From positions 175,982 through 239,981 of the forward strand of contig NZ_AUMN01000004.1 in NCBI RefSeq assembly GCF_000430705.1: 64,000 bases of DNA, read 5' to 3'. Of this stretch, positions 33,794 to 43,080 are shown piece after piece. The translations under genes and the position numbers were made by a program. This DNA comes from Arthrobacter castelli DSM 16402. GTDB lineage: Bacteria; Actinomycetota; Actinomycetes; Actinomycetales; Micrococcaceae. Every line of letters starts with the position of its first letter. Positions within the stretch are counted from its first letter, which is position 1. A model generated the notes under the pieces. It was not told the DNA's origin. It saw only the letters and a list, made by a program, of their open reading frames with translations, and ran no database searches.

Positions 33794-33985
33794 TCTGTGT
33801 GGACGTGCGCTCTGAAGCTGGATCAAAGCCGCAAGCCCCCGACCGCGTAGGTGCCAGTCTGCTGAGTAGCAGGTCCCGATTCGTCGGAGAAAAGCGGCGC
33901 ACAGAGAGTCAAGGCCCCAGCGGGTTCTCCTCGCAGAGACGTTTGATTTTACGGGTGTCGGCTGTGGCTTGAGGGCGAGTGACTC

Positions 33986-34020
33986 TTGACACAGAAGTCG
34001 ATAAACGATTATATATAACG
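33986..34020 (+). promoter_or_regulatory. Strong sigma-70-type promoter, probably leaderless, with overlapping operator
   Basis: TTGACA at 33986-33991, a 17-base spacer, and TTATAT at 34009-34014. The ATG of the CoA-transferase lies at 34022, only seven bases past the -10 box, so transcription would start at or next to the start codon. The -10 sits inside the perfect palindrome TTATATATAA (34009-34018), a good repressor site. Confidence 0.65.
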
Positions 34021-34021
34021 T

Positions 34022-35206
34022 ATGACCGCCCTCCGTGATCTCAAAGTCCTTGATTGTTCGACGCTCTTTGCCGGGCCGTATGCTGCCGCGATGCTGGGCG
34101 ATTTCGGTGCCGAGGTGATTAAGCTTGAGCATCCTTCCAGACCGGACCCCAGCAGGGGACATGGGCCGGCTAAAGAGGGACGCGGTTTGTGGTGGACTTC
34201 GCTGGGCCGTAATAAGCGGACGATTACCGCGAATCTTAATACGGAGAGCGGTCGGGACGTTTTCCGGCGTTTGGTGGCTGAAGTTGACGTCGTCATCGAA
34301 AATTTTCGTCCTGATACGCTCGAACGCTGGAATCTAGGTTTTGAGGCCCTCAAAAAGATCAATCCAAAAGTGGTTCTGGTGCGGGTTACCGGTTTCGGGC
34401 AGACGGGGCCGCGGCGCCGGGACCCTGGTTTCGGTACTCTGGCCGAAGCTATGAGCGGGTTCGCCGCCGTCACCGGCGACCCCGATGGTCCGCCGACCCT
34501 CCCGCCATTGGCTCTGGCCGATGGCGTGGCTGGCATCACCGCTGCCTATGCCGCGATGGTTGCCCTTCACGCCAGGGACACGAGCGGGGAGGGGCAGGTC
34601 GTTGATCTGGCGCTGATTGAACCGCTGTTGGGCATACTTGGACCGCAGGTCACCATTTACGACCAGCTGGGTGTTATTCCGGAGCGCACTGGAAATCGGA
34701 CACAGAACAATGCTCCCCGCAATGTATACAGGACGCGGGATGATCGGTGGTTGGCGGTTTCGACATCCGCCCAATCGGTGGCCGAGCGGGTGATGAAATT
34801 GGTGGGACGTCCAGATTTCATTCACCAACCATGGTTCTCTTCCGGGACGACCAGGGCGCAGCATGCCGATGAACTCGATGAATCTGTCTCGTCATGGGTC
34901 ATAGAACGCACGGCCGAGGAAGCTTTAGCTGGATTTGCGGAAGCCGAAGCCGCCGCAAGCCTGGTCTATAACGTTGCGGACATCGTCAACGATGAGCAAT
35001 ATGCGGCCCTTGAGACCATCAAGACCGTCGATGACCCACACCTGGGACCAGTACAGATGACGAATGTGCTGTTCCGTCTATCGAATACCCCGGGACACAT
35101 CAGTTTCGCCGGTCGCGATCACGGTGCTGATACCACCGAGGTGCTTGAACAGCTTGGATTCATCGAAGCAGAGATAGCTGATATGCGGGAACGGGGAGAT
35201 GTCTGA
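34022..35206 (+). CDS. Class III (CaiB/BaiF) CoA-transferase
   Basis: 394 residues. The N terminus LKVLDCSTLFAGPYAAAMLG, DFGAEVIKLEHPS and the IENFRPDTLERW segment match formyl-CoA/succinyl-CoA transferases; the likely catalytic aspartate is in PPLALADGVAG near residue 166. Such enzymes move CoA from succinyl- or acetyl-CoA to a carboxylic acid. The coupled downstream lyase indicates that the acceptor is a hydroxy-dicarboxylate such as citramalate or malate. The stop overlaps the lyase start by one base (TGATG). No Shine-Dalgarno sequence is visible. Confidence 0.92.
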   Translation: MTALRDLKVLDCSTLFAGPYAAAMLGDFGAEVIKLEHPSRPDPSRGHGPAKEGRGLWWTSLGRNKRTITANLNTESGRDVFRRLVAEVDVVIENFRPDTLERWNLGFEALKKINPKVVLVRVTGFGQTGPRRRDPGFGTLAEAMSGFAAVTGDPDGPPTLPPLALADGVAGITAAYAAMVALHARDTSGEGQVVDLALIEPLLGILGPQVTIYDQLGVIPERTGNRTQNNAPRNVYRTRDDRWLAVSTSAQSVAERVMKLVGRPDFIHQPWFSSGTTRAQHADELDESVSSWVIERTAEEALAGFAEAEAAASLVYNVADIVNDEQYAALETIKTVDDPHLGPVQMTNVLFRLSNTPGHISFAGRDHGADTTEVLEQLGFIEAEIADMRERGDV

Positions 35207-36057
35207 TGCACCATCCCGCATTGACCTGGCTGTACTGTCCTGCAGCGCGCCTGGACTTGCTGGAGAAGGCACGCATCAGCGAAGCCGACGTGGTGATCTA
35301 CGACCTCGAGGACGCCGTGCTGCCATCCCAGAAGGACCACGCACGCGAACAGCTTCGAAACTTCCTGTCCCACAACATTCGAAGCGGAACGAGCATCGCT
35401 ACAGAAGTCCACGTAAGAATGAACAATCTGGAAAGCCGGTGGGCGCAGGCTGACATCGAAATGCTGGCCTCCACTGATGAGATTGATGCGGTCCGTGTAC
35501 CCAAGGTGGAATCGCCGGACCAGCTCGCCGCGTTCTCGAATAAACTCAACGGTTTCGCCGTACATGCCTTGGTCGAGACGGCAAAAGGACTCGCAAATCT
35601 GGAAGAAATCTGCGGTTCGCCCTTCATTGAAGGCGTCTCTCTCGGGGACGCCGACATCCGGGCCGACATGCATCTGACTGGGGAGCACGCCATGGACCAG
35701 TTCCGGGTCCGGCTCGTCCTTGCATTAGCGTCACAAGGGAAACCGGCACCCGTGGGGTCGGTGTTCACAGATCTTTTGGATACGGAAGGGCTGCTTCGAC
35801 ATACCCGCCATCTGCGGGATCTGGGTTTCATAGGCCGCACAGCGCTCCATCCCAAGCAGCTTCCAATCATCCGCCAGGCATTCACGCCCACCCCTGACGA
35901 AACCGACCAAGCCCGGAAACTCTTGGCCGCCGCCGCAGCAGCAAGCGACAACGACTCATCCGGCGCATTCACCATGGCAGACGGCCGGTTTGTCGATGTT
36001 CCGATTATCCGGCAAGCCGAAACCACCATGGCCCTGGCTGCCGCCGTCCGGAACTAG
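35206..36057 (+). CDS. CitE-like acyl-CoA lyase (HpcH/HpaI superfamily)
   Basis: 283 residues with the CitE/malyl-CoA lyase signature: VVIYDLEDAVLPSQK near residue 30, the CoA-contact arginine in EVHVRMNN, the metal ligand in ALVETAKGLANLEEI and GVSLGDADIRAD. It should cleave a 3-hydroxyacyl-CoA such as citramalyl-CoA or malyl-CoA to acetyl-CoA plus pyruvate or glyoxylate. Together with the CoA-transferase it forms a two-step route of the kind known from itaconate and citramalate degradation. No hydratase gene is present here, so the hydroxylated acid is probably the imported form. Confidence 0.9.
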   Translation: MHHPALTWLYCPAARLDLLEKARISEADVVIYDLEDAVLPSQKDHAREQLRNFLSHNIRSGTSIATEVHVRMNNLESRWAQADIEMLASTDEIDAVRVPKVESPDQLAAFSNKLNGFAVHALVETAKGLANLEEICGSPFIEGVSLGDADIRADMHLTGEHAMDQFRVRLVLALASQGKPAPVGSVFTDLLDTEGLLRHTRHLRDLGFIGRTALHPKQLPIIRQAFTPTPDETDQARKLLAAAAAASDNDSSGAFTMADGRFVDVPIIRQAETTMALAAAVRN

Positions 36058-36120
36058 CCTCCCCATCGAGCAGAAGCTCTCATCCACCAATTGATACTGA
36101 TCGAAAGCCGAGGAAAAACA

Positions 36121-37110
36121 ATGGCGTTAACACGACGGATAATGGCGACAACGGCAGTTGCAGCACTGGCACTGACCGGTTGCGGCCAACAGAAGCCTGC
36201 TGCAGGGGGAGAAGGAGAAGAAACATCCTGGCCCACAGGCTCCTTCACTCTGATGGTCCCCGGTGACGCCGGGGGCGGATGGGACGGAACCGGCCGTGCG
36301 CTGACCCAGGCGATGGAAACATCAGGCCTGGTGCAGGACACCCAAGTCATTAACCAAGGCGGAGCTGCCGGGACCATCGGACTTGCCTCTTTCGTTGAGA
36401 ACAGCCGTGAAAACTCCCTATCTATTAGCGGCAGCACAATGATCGGCGGGATCCTCCTCACCGACTCTGCCGTGACCCTCGATGACGTCCAACCCGCAGC
36501 CGTTCTCATTTCCGAGCCCGTCGTGCTAGCTGTCCGTGCGAACTCGCCATATAAATCACTGGACGATTTCCTTTCCGCGCTCAAGAAGGATACGGAAGGA
36601 ACTTCCGTTGCCGTCGGCTCGACCGGTGGTGTCGATCATCTGGGATTCGCGCAGGTTGCCGAAGCAGCAGGGGTTGATCCTACAAAGCTGAATGCTGTTT
36701 CGTTCAAAGACGGCGGTCTGACCTCGGTCCTGAACGGAGACGTTGCCGCCGGCTTTTCAACTCTGCAGCAGTGGCGGCCACAGATCGAAAACGGGGACCT
36801 GAGGGTTCTCGGCGTTACCTCGGCCGAGCGGGTAGAGGGGCTGGACGCACCAACGTTCATAGAACAGGGCATAGACGTCGAATGGGCCACCTGGCACGGA
36901 TTGGTTGCACCCAAGGACACGACAAAAGAAGAAGCCGCAGCCATCGCCGACTTCCTGTCTGAGGTACATGCCACAGATGCTTGGCAGGAAGCGGTGGAAA
37001 AGAACGACTGGACCGACGAGTTCATGGTCGGCAAGGAAGCGGACAAATACTTCGAAGAACAGAAGGCCCTGTACGAAGACCTGCTTCCACGGTTGGGCCT
37101 GACCGAATGA
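36121..37110 (+). CDS. tctC: Tripartite tricarboxylate transporter binding lipoprotein (TctC)
   Basis: 329 residues from MALTRRIM with GAGGA upstream, and a lipoprotein signal ending LALTGCGQQ. The mature part has the Bug-family pattern: MVPGDAGGGWDGTGRAL at the start, INQGGAAGTIGLASF, AVGSTGGVDHLGFAQVAE and VLGVTSAERVEGLDAPT. These proteins bind citrate and other carboxylates outside the membrane. It follows the lyase gene by about 60 bases and overlaps tctB by four bases (ATGA), so the transporter is probably co-expressed with the enzymes. Confidence 0.92.
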   Translation: MALTRRIMATTAVAALALTGCGQQKPAAGGEGEETSWPTGSFTLMVPGDAGGGWDGTGRALTQAMETSGLVQDTQVINQGGAAGTIGLASFVENSRENSLSISGSTMIGGILLTDSAVTLDDVQPAAVLISEPVVLAVRANSPYKSLDDFLSALKKDTEGTSVAVGSTGGVDHLGFAQVAEAAGVDPTKLNAVSFKDGGLTSVLNGDVAAGFSTLQQWRPQIENGDLRVLGVTSAERVEGLDAPTFIEQGIDVEWATWHGLVAPKDTTKEEAAAIADFLSEVHATDAWQEAVEKNDWTDEFMVGKEADKYFEEQKALYEDLLPRLGLTE

Positions 37111-37616
37111 GGACACCGACGCCGCACCATTTCTTCCGCAGGGTCCATGTCGGAGAAGCGCTCGCCGGGTTGATTCTGGCGGCAGCAGGTGTCTCGATGG
37201 TTGTCGCCACGGGCGACATCACTGTCGTGGGTAATAACCAGGTGGGACCGAGGTTCTTTCCTTATCTGGTGGGCGGACTCCTCCTACTGACCGGAGTTGG
37301 TATCGCAGTGTCCGCGGCACGCGGGCACCAAGGCGAGTCGGAAGCTGGAGAGGACGTAGATGCCAGCAAGCACACCGACTGGAAAACCCTTGGATTCATC
37401 ATCGCAATTTTCCTGGCCTATATTTTCCTGATCCAACCCGTTGGTTATCTTCTCATGACGATCTTCTTGTTCGGCGGCATGGCATGGATCCTGGGTGCAC
37501 GCAGGTGGAGAGGGCTCATCACCGTTTCGGTCGTGGTCCCGTTCCTGTCATATCTGTTCTTTACCCGGGTGCTGGGAATATACATCCCCAACGGCATCTT
37601 GGAGGCAGTCATCTAA
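37107..37616 (+). CDS. tctB: Tripartite tricarboxylate transporter small membrane subunit (TctB)
   Basis: 169 residues beginning MRTPTPHHFF, with four hydrophobic helices: EALAGLILAAAGVSMVVA, FFPYLVGGLLLLTGVGI, TLGFIIAIFLAYIFLI with PVGYLLMTIFLFGGMAWIL, and ITVSVVVPFLSYLFF. The VGPRFFPYLVG segment is typical of TctB. A polar loop of about 25 residues follows the second helix. It overlaps tctC, and tctA starts in the very next base after its stop. Confidence 0.9.
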   Translation: MRTPTPHHFFRRVHVGEALAGLILAAAGVSMVVATGDITVVGNNQVGPRFFPYLVGGLLLLTGVGIAVSAARGHQGESEAGEDVDASKHTDWKTLGFIIAIFLAYIFLIQPVGYLLMTIFLFGGMAWILGARRWRGLITVSVVVPFLSYLFFTRVLGIYIPNGILEAVI

Positions 37617-39170
37617 ATGGATGCTCTAGTCAACCTTCTCGACGGTTTCACCAACGCATTCACCCTTGCCAACCTGTTCTATGCCTTCCTGGGCACGCTC
37701 GTCGGTTCTGCCATCGGAGTGCTGCCAGGGATTGGTCCGGCCATGTCGGTTGCCCTCCTGCTGCCCCTCACATACGGACTTGATCCCACCGCCGCACTGA
37801 TCATGTTCGCGGGTATCTACTACGGATCGATGTACGGCGGATCCACCGCAGCGATCATCCTGAACACTCCCGGAGAGTCGGGGTCCATCGCCACCGCACT
37901 TGAAGGTAACAAGATGGCCAAGGCTGGCCGCGGGGCTGCTGCCCTGGCCACTGCCGCCATTGGATCGTTTGTGGCCGGAACGATCGCAACGCTCCTCTTA
38001 GCGCTGCTGGCCCCGTCTGTGGCAGAGATAGCGGTGATGCTGGGACCACAGGACTACTTCGCCCTTATGATTCTTGCCTTCCTCGCCGTCACTGCCGTAC
38101 TGGGATCAAGCTTGGTCAGAGGCCTGGCGAGCCTGAGCATCGGCTTAGCGATCGGGCTGATCGGTATCGATGTACAGACCGGTCAGGCCCGGTTCACCCT
38201 CGGCATACCACAGCTGTATGACGGTGTGGACGTCATTCTCGTTGTTGTCGGCCTCTTTGCCGTTGGAGAAGCCTTCTGGGTCGCCTCAAGACTGCGGAAG
38301 GCACCCCCCAAGCTCGCCACCGTCCACGGGCACTGGATGCGGAAGAACGACTTCAAACGCTCCTGGAAGCCTTGGCTGCGAGGGACGGCGCTGGGCTTCC
38401 CTATCGGGGCGATGCCGGCGGGCGGTGCAGAGATACCAACATTTCTCAGCTACGGTATCGAGCGCAAACTCTCGAAACACTCCGAAGAATTCGGTACAAC
38501 CGGGGCCATCGAAGGAGTGGCGGGGCCCGAAGCAGCTAACAACGCCTCGGCCGCCGGTGTCTTCGTGCCCCTGCTCACCCTGGGTCTGCCCACCTCGGCC
38601 ACAGCAGCCATCCTGCTCGCCGCCTTCCAACAATTCGGGCTACAGCCCGGACCGGCATTCTTCACAACCAATTCCACACTCGTCTGGACGCTGCTGGCGA
38701 GCCTGCTGATCGGCAATGCCATGCTCCTTGCCCTGAACCTCCCGCTGGCAGGACTGTGGGCACGGCTGCTCCGGATTCCCCGCCCCTATCTCTACGCGGG
38801 GATCATGCTTTTTGCAACGTTTGGTGTCTACAGCCTCGGCCTGTCACCCACCGATCTTTTCCTGCTCCTCATCGTGGGGCTCATGGGCTACGCTATGCGC
38901 AGCTTTGGGTGGCCAGTGGCCCCAGCTATCATCGCGGTGATCCTCGGCCCACTGGCCGAACAACAGGTCAGGCGGGCCCTCGCGATCAATGAAGGTGATC
39001 CGAGCATTCTGTGGAGCACACCGTTCTCCCTCACCGTGCTACTCCTGTCCGGGACTCTGCTCATCGGTCCGTTCGTATTCAGAAAACTGCGGAAGCGGCA
39101 CACCACATCGACGGACGATCATTCGGAGCATTCCGAAACTCCGCGTTCAGCACATGAAAGGGCCAAGTAA
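37617..39170 (+). CDS. tctA: Tripartite tricarboxylate transporter large membrane subunit (TctA)
   Basis: 517 residues with about 12 helices. The TctA hallmark [18 protein letters not shown] and the [20 protein letters not shown] loop lie in the first quarter; the repeated partner [20 protein letters not shown], with [16 protein letters not shown], lies near the middle. These two halves form the substrate path. It carries out ion-coupled uptake of the acid captured by TctC. A universal stress protein begins in the base following its stop. Confidence 0.94.
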   Translation: MDALVNLLDGFTNAFTLANLFYAFLGTLVGSAIGVLPGIGPAMSVALLLPLTYGLDPTAALIMFAGIYYGSMYGGSTAAIILNTPGESGSIATALEGNKMAKAGRGAAALATAAIGSFVAGTIATLLLALLAPSVAEIAVMLGPQDYFALMILAFLAVTAVLGSSLVRGLASLSIGLAIGLIGIDVQTGQARFTLGIPQLYDGVDVILVVVGLFAVGEAFWVASRLRKAPPKLATVHGHWMRKNDFKRSWKPWLRGTALGFPIGAMPAGGAEIPTFLSYGIERKLSKHSEEFGTTGAIEGVAGPEAANNASAAGVFVPLLTLGLPTSATAAILLAAFQQFGLQPGPAFFTTNSTLVWTLLASLLIGNAMLLALNLPLAGLWARLLRIPRPYLYAGIMLFATFGVYSLGLSPTDLFLLLIVGLMGYAMRSFGWPVAPAIIAVILGPLAEQQVRRALAINEGDPSILWSTPFSLTVLLLSGTLLIGPFVFRKLRKRHTTSTDDHSEHSETPRSAHERAK

Positions 39171-39602
39171 GTGACAATCGTTATCGGATATGTTGATAAA
39201 CCCGAAGGCAGAAGTGCTCTGCGACGAGCAGCTAAAGAGGCAGCCTTGCGTTCCGAGAAGCTGCTCATCATCAATGCCGTCAGAGGCGAAGCAGCAACCG
39301 AGCCGATGGCCGCGGATATGTCCGATCTACGGCAGCTCGCCGAACGCACACGTCACCAAGGAGTCGAAACCGTCGATGTGCTCCAACCTCTGGGGCCCGA
39401 TTTCGCCGATGCACTGATCGCGGAAGCGGAACACCATGAGGCAACCATGATAGTCATTGGCCTGCGCAGACGCAGCCCGGTAGGGAAACTATTCCTGGGT
39501 AGCACCGCACAGCAGATCCTGCTCCAGGCACATTGCCCTGTGCTGGCAGTAAAGGCAGAGGAAGGCTTTAAGGACCGGCAGACTATCGGCGGTGCAGCAT
39601 AA
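39171..39602 (+). CDS. Universal stress protein (UspA family)
   Basis: 143 residues from a GTG. The fold markers are the N-terminal strand IVIGYVDKPEGRSALRRA, a central ATIMIVIG-like strand (ATMIVIGLRRR), and the nucleotide loop SPVGKLFLGSTAQ followed by HCPVLAVK. USP proteins fused or coupled to transporters often regulate them by nucleotide binding, and this one directly abuts tctA. Its exact role is unknown. It is the last gene of the operon. Confidence 0.88.
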   Translation: MTIVIGYVDKPEGRSALRRAAKEAALRSEKLLIINAVRGEAATEPMAADMSDLRQLAERTRHQGVETVDVLQPLGPDFADALIAEAEHHEATMIVIGLRRRSPVGKLFLGSTAQQILLQAHCPVLAVKAEEGFKDRQTIGGAA

Positions 39603-40025
39603 CCAGCCCCGTCAGTCGCAACTACGGTGAGATTACACCGGAGACCCGGCGGTGCAGTCCGCCCGATTCAGGTTTGATTTCCTCGGGTATTCCGAGCCCT
39701 CCCTTGTCCAGCACACGAATTCCCCCCCCTCGATCATGCAGAAGTGATGTTAGGGGTACGAAACACCAAATTGGTGAGTCATCTTGTCCATTTGGGGTAC
39801 AGGCTAACCGGATGTCAGGGACCAGCGTGATATCTCGTCGGATTGCTGCGTTGGCTCGCTGAACTCTCCGGTCCAGCCCATAGAGCCAGATCTGACAGGT
39901 TGACCGAAGCGCTGTTATCGGGCGTGTAGCTATCTTGTGTAGTGGACCACCCCCGGCGTATACGGTGACTTTGTTTGTTGGCATCCGGCCAGTTTAAGTG
40001 GCTGGTTTTTTTAGAAGGAGCGGCT
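39603..40025. other. Intergenic region upstream of LysR gene
   Basis: No convincing gene. The only notable element is the 13-bp palindrome CACCAAATTGGTG at 39764-39776, about 250 bases before the LysR start. A 120-codon reverse frame here has poor composition and no ribosome site. Confidence 0.4.
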
Positions 40026-40916
40026 ATGAATCTGAACCAGCTTCGATACTTCGTTGAGGTCGCCCGGAGGGGGTCGGCCTCGGCAGCGGCAAAGGAACTA
40101 TTCGTTGCGCAGCCTACGGTGTCGACCGAGATTCGCAGGCTCGAACGGGAACTCCAGTGTGAGCTGTTCACCCGGGCTGGCCGGAGTCTGGCATTGTCGT
40201 CCTCGGGTCGGCATTTTCTACCCTATGCGGAAAACGTCATCAGCAGCGTCACGGTGGCCCACGAAGCCATGATCTCGCATAACGAAATGATCTCGGGCAC
40301 AGTACGGTTCGGTTATTTGGCCTCGGCGCATAAATATATGATCGGCAGTATTGCCAGAAATCTTCACACTAAGTTTCCAGGCGTCAATTTCGAGTTCAGG
40401 GGGTTGAACTCGGCGCATGTTGCCGACCTTGTCCGGGATGGCGTATGCGATGCCGGGCTGGTGATGATCCCGATTGCCGATCATGGTTTGTCCGTGTCGC
40501 CGCCGATATCAACTCAGCCCCAGTATTACTGGACAGCTGCGCCCGAACGAGTGGCCCCGAAACTATCAATTGCCGACATTATCGATCGGCCGATGGTGAT
40601 TTCTGAAGCGTCGTGGCGGGATTCCGACCCCTTGCGGCTCCAACTGACGGCCGCCGCCCAGCGGCGCGGACTGGTTTTCACTCCGACCGTCGAGGTGGAG
40701 TTCCAGGATGCAGCTATCCAGATTGCCGCGGAGGGGACCGCCGACACCATCGCTTCCCCGTTGATTGTCAATTCGTTAGGCTTCGGTCAGATACTCACGC
40801 CAGTCGAGATAGACGAACCTATGCATGAATCGCTGGCGATCGCTACACGAGGTGGTATGCACTCCAGTAAGCCGGTCATCGAGTTTCGTAACGCGCTCGA
40901 AGCGGTGTTCAGGTAA
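40026..40916 (+). CDS. LysR-family transcriptional regulator
   Basis: 296 residues from MNLNQLRYFVEVARRGSASA, with AGAAGGAGCGG upstream; the open frame extends 17 codons further but lacks a site. The helix-turn-helix AAKELFVAQPTVSTEIRRLE is followed by the periplasmic-binding-like effector domain (GTVRFGYLASAHKYMIG, then VELVRDG-like VADLVRDGVCDAGLVMIPI). It lies in tandem, not divergent, with the flavin monooxygenase operon 102 bases downstream and is the likely regulator of that operon. Confidence 0.9.
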   Translation: MNLNQLRYFVEVARRGSASAAAKELFVAQPTVSTEIRRLERELQCELFTRAGRSLALSSSGRHFLPYAENVISSVTVAHEAMISHNEMISGTVRFGYLASAHKYMIGSIARNLHTKFPGVNFEFRGLNSAHVADLVRDGVCDAGLVMIPIADHGLSVSPPISTQPQYYWTAAPERVAPKLSIADIIDRPMVISEASWRDSDPLRLQLTAAAQRRGLVFTPTVEVEFQDAAIQIAAEGTADTIASPLIVNSLGFGQILTPVEIDEPMHESLAIATRGGMHSSKPVIEFRNALEAVFR

Positions 40917-40977
40917 CAAGGTATATAGCCTTTTCCTATACTTGTGTTAATTAACCTCCCATTTATCGATGGTTTGC

Positions 40978-41011
40978 CCCTCCGTAATGTGGTTCGAAAC
41001 ACTACGGAGGG
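40978..41011 (+). promoter_or_regulatory. Long hairpin covering the Shine-Dalgarno of the monooxygenase gene
   Basis: CCCTCCGTA (40978-40986) and TACGGAGGG (41003-41011) pair perfectly, and the interior GTGGTTCGAAACAC nearly continues the palindrome. The right arm contains the GGAGGG ribosome site of the GTG start at 41019, so the folded RNA would hide it. As DNA, the TTCGAA centre is also a plausible LysR site. Confidence 0.55.
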
Positions 41012-41018
41012 CGGAAAC

Positions 41019-42359
41019 GTGGCCGAAAAGTTCTGTATCGTCGGTGCTGGCGCAGCCGGCATCGGATCTGCGCTGGCATTTGTCGAACATGGCCTGGAAT
41101 TCGACATTCTCGAAGCTGGCTACGAGGTCGGCGGTCACTGGAATCATGGTTACGACATATTGCATCTGATTACGTCGCGGGATACAACCGGTTATCCCGG
41201 CTACCCGATGTCGGAGCAGTATCCGGAGTTCCCAAGCCGGGGGCAAGTGCTGGAGTACCTGCAGTCAGTGGCGAATATGCACCAGATCCACGATCGGATC
41301 CATTTCGGACAAACAGTCGAAAAAATCTCTCGCACCGATACCGGTCACTGGCTAGTGAGAACTCAAGGTCGCGAGCTGGAATACGCAGGAGTCTTGATCG
41401 CGACCGGTCACCTTAGACAGCCACGCATTCCCGACATCGCAGCCCGTTTCACCGGTCAGTCGATACATTCCAAGGACTACCGCAATACGGTCAGCCTGGC
41501 AGGGGAGTCAGTTCTAGTCGTCGGTTCCGGTAACTCGGGATGCGACATCGCCGTCGATTGTGCCCAGCACCTGCTCGACACCGACATTGTCATCCGTTCC
41601 TCACAGGGGTTTCTGCCCAAATCGTTCTTCGGTGTCCCCCGGGCTGAATTGGACTGGGTAAATAAGTTGCCCGGCATTCTCCGCAAACCGGTCACCGATC
41701 TACTCGCCCGGGTCACGCTCGGCCGCAATGAACGGTACAGGGGACTCCCGTCACACGAAAAGCTGCCCGAGGAGGACGATATTCCGGTGATCAACAGCCT
41801 CCTGCTGTATTGGATCCAGCACGGCCGCGCTGATGTAACTCCCGGTATCGCCGACATCCGTGGCCGGGAGGTCGAGTTCACCAACGGGACGCGCAAGACT
41901 TACGATTCGATCATCTGGGCTACCGGCTACGAGGTCACTGTGCCCGGTATCGGCGAACGGCTGCGATGGCAGAATGGCTGTCCGGTGACCTTCGGCAGCA
42001 GTATTTTCCCGGCCGGTGCTGACGAGGAATTCGACAACCTATACCTGGTCGGTTTCATCGCCCCCCGCGGCCCGCAGATCCCGGTTTATCACCGGCAGGC
42101 TTCACTCATTGCCCGGGCCATCCGCCTGCGGCAAGCTGGGCAACCGGTCCGCCGGATTATCTGGGACGACTCGTCCACCGCTCATCAGATCGACATCGTG
42201 CGGCAGACCTGGGACAAAAATATGCTTGCGCTCGAAGGGCTGCTGGACAAGCAGTTCGCTCAGCATCCCGTGCGCGCTGACTTCCACTTCGGCGACGGTA
42301 CCGACGACGGATCTGACCAGGCCTCTGCCCATGCAGCCACAGGAGCCGAACATGCATGA
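41019..42359 (+). CDS. Flavin-containing monooxygenase (FMO-type)
   Basis: 446 residues from a GTG with GGAGGG ten bases upstream; an earlier ATG at 40944 would start before the hairpin. FAD site FCIVGAGAAGIGSALAF, the FMO fingerprint FTGQSIHSKDYR (FxGxxxHxxxYR), NADPH site SVLVVGSGNSGCDIAVD, and the IIWATGYE motif are all present. FMOs oxygenate soft nucleophiles or, in some branches, ketones. The adjacent short-chain dehydrogenases suggest that a ketone or alcohol pathway is served. It overlaps the next gene by eight bases. Confidence 0.9.
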   Translation: MAEKFCIVGAGAAGIGSALAFVEHGLEFDILEAGYEVGGHWNHGYDILHLITSRDTTGYPGYPMSEQYPEFPSRGQVLEYLQSVANMHQIHDRIHFGQTVEKISRTDTGHWLVRTQGRELEYAGVLIATGHLRQPRIPDIAARFTGQSIHSKDYRNTVSLAGESVLVVGSGNSGCDIAVDCAQHLLDTDIVIRSSQGFLPKSFFGVPRAELDWVNKLPGILRKPVTDLLARVTLGRNERYRGLPSHEKLPEEDDIPVINSLLLYWIQHGRADVTPGIADIRGREVEFTNGTRKTYDSIIWATGYEVTVPGIGERLRWQNGCPVTFGSSIFPAGADEEFDNLYLVGFIAPRGPQIPVYHRQASLIARAIRLRQAGQPVRRIIWDDSSTAHQIDIVRQTWDKNMLALEGLLDKQFAQHPVRADFHFGDGTDDGSDQASAHAATGAEHA

Positions 42360-43062
42360 AGAGTTCAAGAAGGTCGCCGTCGTCTCCGGACATGCCAGCG
42401 GAATGGGCGCCGCAGTGGCCCGTCGCCTGCTCAACGCGGGCTGGCATGTCGTTGGGGTTGATATCCACACAACCAGCAACAACCATTCAGAACTCCGCGA
42501 GTTCACCGTCGACCTCGCGTCGGCGACCGATCTTGACCTGCTGGCACGACAGCTGGCCAAGATGCCACGCATCGATGCGGTCGTTGCCGCCGCCGGTATT
42601 TATCCCCAGACCACCCTCGATTCGGTCGATTACGAAACCTACCGACAGATTTTCGACGTCAATGTCTTCGGTACGCTGGGCTTGCTGCAGGCAGCCAAGC
42701 CAAAACTGGCTGAGACTTCCGGTATGGGTCACATCGTCCTGTTTGCCAGCATCGATGGTATCCGCGTCTCGCCCGGTCAATTGTTGTACTCGGCGTCGAA
42801 AGCCGCGGTGATCTCTCTGACCCGATCCTTGGCTGTCGAACTTGCCGAAGACGATGTCCTCGTCAACGCCGTGGCCCCCGGCTGGGTCCATACAGCGGGC
42901 ACGGGGCAGAACGACCGGCTTTCTGAAGGCATCGCGTCAGTGCCCCTGAAGCGGGCGGCAGACCCCGACGAGATCGCTGGTTGGGTGATGAACCTCGTCG
43001 CTGGCACCAACACGTATATGACTGGCGAAATCCTGAAGATCACGGGCGGTGGCGCCTTGTAG
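42352..43062 (+). CDS. Short-chain dehydrogenase/reductase
   Basis: 236 residues from MHEEFKKVAVVSGHASG, with AGGAG upstream. The cofactor loop is SGHASGMGAAVA, a variant of TGxxxGxG; VVAAAGIYP replaces the NNAG motif. The catalytic residues are Ser in VLFASIDG and Tyr-Lys in LYSASKAAVIS. An aspartate at the end of beta-2 (VVGVDIH) favours NAD(H). It is co-translated with the flavin monooxygenase and probably oxidises an alcohol intermediate of the same route. Confidence 0.9.
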   Translation: MHEEFKKVAVVSGHASGMGAAVARRLLNAGWHVVGVDIHTTSNNHSELREFTVDLASATDLDLLARQLAKMPRIDAVVAAAGIYPQTTLDSVDYETYRQIFDVNVFGTLGLLQAAKPKLAETSGMGHIVLFASIDGIRVSPGQLLYSASKAAVISLTRSLAVELAEDDVLVNAVAPGWVHTAGTGQNDRLSEGIASVPLKRAADPDEIAGWVMNLVAGTNTYMTGEILKITGGGAL

Positions 43063-43080
43063 GTGCTGCCCACTAACTAA

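Noticed and set aside
39622..39984. A 120-codon reverse frame before the LysR gene.
   Set aside because: No ribosome site, weak composition and no recognised family; treated as intergenic.
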